Below, piece after piece: positions 5,469 to 8,830 of a stretch of DNA of 8,830 nucleotides. The notes under the pieces are model-generated. The model was not told the origin of the DNA, did no database searches, and worked only from the letters and a program-made list of their open reading frames with translations. Both the position numbers and the translations under genes were made by a program. Each line of letters starts with the position of its first letter. Position 1 is the stretch's first letter. Source of the stretch: Acidobacteriota bacterium (GTDB lineage: Bacteria; Acidobacteriota; UBA6911; RPQK01; JADFOI01); the NCBI GenBank assembly GCA_027295745.1, contig JAPUKI010000291.1, positions 1 through 8,830 on the forward strand, in the 5' to 3' direction.

Positions 5469-7421
5469 GTGGTGCTGGAACATTACTGGATTCTAATTCT
5501 ATTCCCTCTGGTCGGTGCCGCAATCAGTGGCATTTTAGGCCGGCGCTTCCCTCAACCGGTGATCGCCTGGCTCTCCTGCTCAACCGTGGCCTTGAGCTTT
5601 CTGGTGGCATCACTCTCTTTTTACAACTTCATTCGACTACCCGAAGACCAGCGCATCATTACCCATCACCTTTTCACTTGGATCCAGTCGGGCAACTTCG
5701 TTTCTGAATTCTCCTTTCTTCTGGACCCTCTCTCGATGGTGATGATCCTCGTTGTCACAGGTGTAGGGTTTCTCATCCACATCTATTCCCTGGGCTACAT
5801 GGCGGGCCAGAGCGGGTACTACCGCTATTCCGCATACTTGAATCTCTTCATTTTTATGATGAGCGTGCTGGTCCTCGCCGACAACTATCTTCTGATGTTT
5901 GTCGGTTGGGAAGGCGTGGGCCTGTGCTCTTACCTTCTCATCGGATTCTACTTTGAGAAGAAAAATGCCGGAGACGCTGCAAAGAAAGCTTTTATCCTCA
6001 ACCGGATCGGAGACGTTGGTTTTCTCATCGGAGTATTTTTGATCTTCCGCACCTTTGAAAGCGTTCAATACCTCACTGTCTTTCAAGCAGTCTCGGAACA
6101 ATTCGCGGCGATGGGAACGGAGTTTGGAGTCTTGGGAGCCATCACCCTGTTGCTGTTTATCGGTGCCACGGGTAAGAGCGCACAGGTTCCTTTGTACGTC
6201 TGGCTCCCGGACGCGATGGAGGGTCCCACACCTGTGAGTGCCCTGATTCATGCCGCCACCATGGTCACTGCCGGCGTCTATATGATCGCTCGTTCGGCCC
6301 CACTCTACAGTCGGGCTCCCGACACGCTTTTCATCATTGCGGTCGTGGGTATCAGCACGGCTTTACTGGCCGCACTCATCGCCACCGTCCAGAGAGACAT
6401 CAAGAAAGTCCTGGCTTACTCAACCATAAGCCAACTGGGCTATATGTTTTTGGCAATGGGTGTGGGGGCCTTCGGTGCCGGCGTCTTCCATTTGCTGACC
6501 CACGCTTTCTTTAAGGCACTCCTTTTTCTCGGCTCTGGGAGTGTCATTTTGGCACTTCATCATGAACAGGATCTTTTCAAAATGGGAGGGTTGCGCAAAC
6601 ACTTGCCGGTAACCTTCTACACCATGTGGATGGGTGCTCTTGCCCTTGCAGGCGTGCCTTTGTTTTCAGGATTCTTTTCCAAAGATGCCATTCTCTGGAA
6701 GACCTTCACGGCTGGAAACGAAGCCCTCTGGCTGATGGGTGTGATGGTGGCGGGATTGACCGCTTATTACGTGTCTCGCCTCATGTTTCTCACCTTTCAC
6801 GGAAGGGAGCGATCGGAAAAGCAACACCAGGGCAGTCCTGATCCTTCGCCCAAGGAGCCCTCCTGGTCTGTCACCCTACCCTTGATCATTCTGGCAGGGT
6901 TCTCCCTATTGGCTGGGTACATCGGGCTCCCCAGCTATCTTGGAAGCAATCGGCTGGAGGAGTTCCTGGCACCTTCCTTCCGCTTTCAACTGAGCGGGCA
7001 AGCAGCCTCAGCCTTGGAACACGCACACTTTACAGAGGTCATCCTCACCTTAGTCACTCTTGTAGTGACCTTCTTCGGTTTCGCCTTGGCCTATCACTTC
7101 TCCATCAAAGACCCCCAAGTGGCAGTGCGTTTGGCCCATCGCTTTTCCTGGCTCTATTCATTGCTCCAGAGGAAGTTTTTTGTAGACGAAATATACGATT
7201 GGCTGCTGGTAGGACCGGTGCAGCGGCTATCCCAAACCATACTCTGGAAGGGTATGGACGTGCGTGTGATCGATGGATTGGTTCATGGGACCGCATCCCT
7301 GATGCAGGCATGGAGCCACAGGGTGAGGCGCATCCAGAGTGGTTACACTCGCCTCTATGCGACCTGGATCCTGGGTGGAGCCCTGCTCATCCTTTGCTAT
7401 TACTACTGGATCTCCCCATAG
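5469..7421 (+). CDS. nuoL: NADH-quinone oxidoreductase subunit L (antiporter-like pump)
   Basis: NuoL is the distal antiporter-like subunit of complex I, thought to pump a proton and carrying the long lateral helix that runs along the membrane arm. The 650-residue product is in the usual range. Visible family features: LDPLSMVMILVVTGVG (85-100); GWEGVGLCSYLLIGFYF (146-162) with Glu148; NRIGDVGFLIG (178-188); GKSAQVPLYVWLPDAMEG (235-252) with pump Lys236; SALIHAATMVTAGVY (257-271) with His261; KKVLAYSTISQLGYM (312-326); HAFFKALLFLGSGSV (345-359) with Lys349; and GFFSKDAIL (401-409) with Lys405. The charged stretch at 445-466 is a normal loop, and residues 545-620 fit the lateral helix region. 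GTG at 5469 directly follows the nuoK stop; the next codon is also GTG and could serve as the start. All key charged residues are present, so the pump looks functional. Confidence 0.97.
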   Translation: MVLEHYWILILFPLVGAAISGILGRRFPQPVIAWLSCSTVALSFLVASLSFYNFIRLPEDQRIITHHLFTWIQSGNFVSEFSFLLDPLSMVMILVVTGVGFLIHIYSLGYMAGQSGYYRYSAYLNLFIFMMSVLVLADNYLLMFVGWEGVGLCSYLLIGFYFEKKNAGDAAKKAFILNRIGDVGFLIGVFLIFRTFESVQYLTVFQAVSEQFAAMGTEFGVLGAITLLLFIGATGKSAQVPLYVWLPDAMEGPTPVSALIHAATMVTAGVYMIARSAPLYSRAPDTLFIIAVVGISTALLAALIATVQRDIKKVLAYSTISQLGYMFLAMGVGAFGAGVFHLLTHAFFKALLFLGSGSVILALHHEQDLFKMGGLRKHLPVTFYTMWMGALALAGVPLFSGFFSKDAILWKTFTAGNEALWLMGVMVAGLTAYYVSRLMFLTFHGRERSEKQHQGSPDPSPKEPSWSVTLPLIILAGFSLLAGYIGLPSYLGSNRLEEFLAPSFRFQLSGQAASALEHAHFTEVILTLVTLVVTFFGFALAYHFSIKDPQVAVRLAHRFSWLYSLLQRKFFVDEIYDWLLVGPVQRLSQTILWKGMDVRVIDGLVHGTASLMQAWSHRVRRIQSGYTRLYATWILGGALLILCYYYWISP

Positions 7422-7424
7422 ATC

Positions 7425-8830
7425 ATGTTTGGAACGGAATTACAGTTAACCCTCTTACTTTTGATACCCGGCTTTGGGGCCTTGGTGGTTGCTTTCGTTC
7501 CCAGCACGAAGATTCACTTGCTCAGAGGCACATCTCTTTTTTTCACTTCCATCACGTTCCTCTATTCTCTCCTGTTTTTCACTCAATTTGACCCCGGGGC
7601 CGAGACCATGCAGTTTGTCCATAATGTGCCCTGGTTGGATATCGGGGTTCTCCACATTCACTATCAGGTGGGGATGGACGGCATCAGTCTGTTCCTGGTG
7701 ATTTTGACCACATTTCTGATGCCTCTAGCCATTCTGGCAAGCTGGAGCATAAGGGAGAAAGTAAGGCCCTACATGTTTTTCATGCTCCTGCTGGAAGTGG
7801 GCATGATTGGGGTTTTCGTCTCGCTTGATCTGATCCTCTTCTACATCTTTTGGGAGGTCACGCTCATTCCTATGTACTTCCTGATCGGTATGTGGGGGGG
7901 CGAGCGTCGCGTCTATGCAGCGGTTAAGTTTTTCATCTACACCATGGCTGGATCCTTGCTCATGTTGGCCGCCATCCTCACCCTTTACTTTTTCAATGAA
8001 TCCCAGAACTTTGACCTGGTGGAAATCACCCAGAGGCTCTCGCTGAATCAAATCATTCTGCCCGCTCCCGTCGAATTTTTACTCTTCCTAGCATTCTTCC
8101 TGGCATTCGCCGTTAAAATACCCCTTTTCCCTTTTCATACCTGGCTTCCGGATGCACACGTTGAAGCGCCCACGGCAGCCTCTGTCATTCTTGCCGGCGT
8201 GCTGCTCAAGATGGGCACCTACGGTCTTCTCCGTTTCTGCCTACCGCTGTTTCCCAAAGCATCTGCCGCCTTGGCCCCGGCTATTTCTCTTTTTGCCATC
8301 GTGGGCATTATCTATGGTGCCTTGTTGGCTCTGGTCCAAACCGATGTCAAGAAACTTGTTGCCTACTCTTCGGTTAGCCATATGGGCTTTGTTGTTTTAG
8401 GAATTTTTGCCTTCAATCTCCAGTCCATTGAGGGTGCGACTTATCAGATGTTGAGCCACGGGCTCTCGACAGGCGCCCTCTTCTTGCTGGTGGGGATGCT
8501 GTACGATCGTCGCCACACCCATCTGATCCAGGATTTCGGTGGCCTCGCCCATGTCATGCCCCGCCTTGCAGCACTTTTCATGCTCATCATGTTGAGCAGC
8601 ATTGGGCTTCCGGGCCTGAACGGATTTGTCGGAGAGTTTCTGATTTTGCAGGGCACTTTCCTGGAGCATGCCGGGCGTGCCGCCTTTGCCGCCTCCGGCA
8701 TCGTGCTTTCGGCGATATACATGTTGTGGGTCTATCAACGAGTTTTCATGGGAGCTGTCCAGAACGATCAAAACCGTACTCTGACGGATCTCAATTTCCG
8801 GGAAACCGTCATCCTGGTGCCCATAGTCCT
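7425..8830 (+). CDS. nuoM: NADH-quinone oxidoreductase subunit M (antiporter-like pump), cut by window edge
   Basis: NuoM is the middle antiporter-like proton pump of complex I. The frame from ATG 7425 stays open to the window end, giving 468 residues; complete family members are around 500, so little is missing. Key positions are visible: VGMDGISLFLV (82-92); LFYIFWEVTLIPMYFLIG (138-155) with Glu144; AVKIPLFPFHTWLPDAHVEA (229-248) with Lys231; VILAGVLLKMGTYG (254-267) with Lys262; DVKKLVAYSSVSHMGF (307-322); GLSTGALFLLVGMLYDRR (346-363); and IGLPGLNGFVGEFLIL (393-408) with Glu403. The full set of pump residues is present. The ATG lies three bases after the nuoL stop and has only a weak GGA upstream, consistent with coupled translation. 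nuoN would be expected next, beyond the right edge. Confidence 0.97.
   Translation, partial: MFGTELQLTLLLLIPGFGALVVAFVPSTKIHLLRGTSLFFTSITFLYSLLFFTQFDPGAETMQFVHNVPWLDIGVLHIHYQVGMDGISLFLVILTTFLMPLAILASWSIREKVRPYMFFMLLLEVGMIGVFVSLDLILFYIFWEVTLIPMYFLIGMWGGERRVYAAVKFFIYTMAGSLLMLAAILTLYFFNESQNFDLVEITQRLSLNQIILPAPVEFLLFLAFFLAFAVKIPLFPFHTWLPDAHVEAPTAASVILAGVLLKMGTYGLLRFCLPLFPKASAALAPAISLFAIVGIIYGALLALVQTDVKKLVAYSSVSHMGFVVLGIFAFNLQSIEGATYQMLSHGLSTGALFLLVGMLYDRRHTHLIQDFGGLAHVMPRLAALFMLIMLSSIGLPGLNGFVGEFLILQGTFLEHAGRAAFAASGIVLSAIYMLWVYQRVFMGAVQNDQNRTLTDLNFRETVILVPIV

Noticed and set aside
5637..6251. 204-residue minus-strand open frame opposite nuoL
   Set aside because: It is highly charged with no motif and lies entirely antisense to strongly conserved nuoL, so it is a shadow frame.
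7237..7257. CCATAC/GTATGG inverted repeat inside nuoL
   Set aside because: It lies within well-conserved coding sequence and has no T run, so it is not a terminator.

Overview
The window reads as ordinary bacterial chromosome, probably from an acidobacterium or a close relative. The main clue is the 1121-residue TonB-dependent receptor with an N-terminal carboxypeptidase-regulatory-like domain and an Oar-like plug (GRNVYSLATLQPGM, FTLDGQTNND). Large families of such solo receptors are typical of Acidobacteria. The phylum call is inference from protein style and was not computed.

Left arm, minus strand, read right to left: a TonB-dependent receptor (3966-601), a 129-147 bp gap with a candidate promoter, then thiS (sulfur carrier protein) overlapping the start of thiG (thiazole synthase), which runs off the left edge. 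ThiS and ThiG cooperate in making the thiazole half of thiamine: ThiS-thiocarboxylate hands sulfur to ThiG. This ThiS carries five residues after the Gly-Gly end that normally must be free.

Centre: about 675 bp (3967-4641) without a convincing gene separates the leftward receptor from the rightward complex I genes. It holds a small repeat cluster at 4125-4150, several inverted repeats between 4355 and 4499, and a candidate promoter for the complex I genes at 4563-4592.

Right arm, plus strand: nuoJ, nuoK, nuoL and nuoM (cut by the right edge), packed with a 4-base overlap, zero spacing and a 3-base gap. They encode membrane-arm subunits of proton-pumping NADH:quinone oxidoreductase (complex I); NuoL and NuoM are antiporter-like pump modules. 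The expected nuoN would lie beyond the window. No nuoA-I genes precede nuoJ, so these genes begin their own transcription unit here.

I did not find a clearly new biological system. The points most worth a second look are the extended ThiS C-terminus and the structured gene-free stretch upstream of nuoJ.
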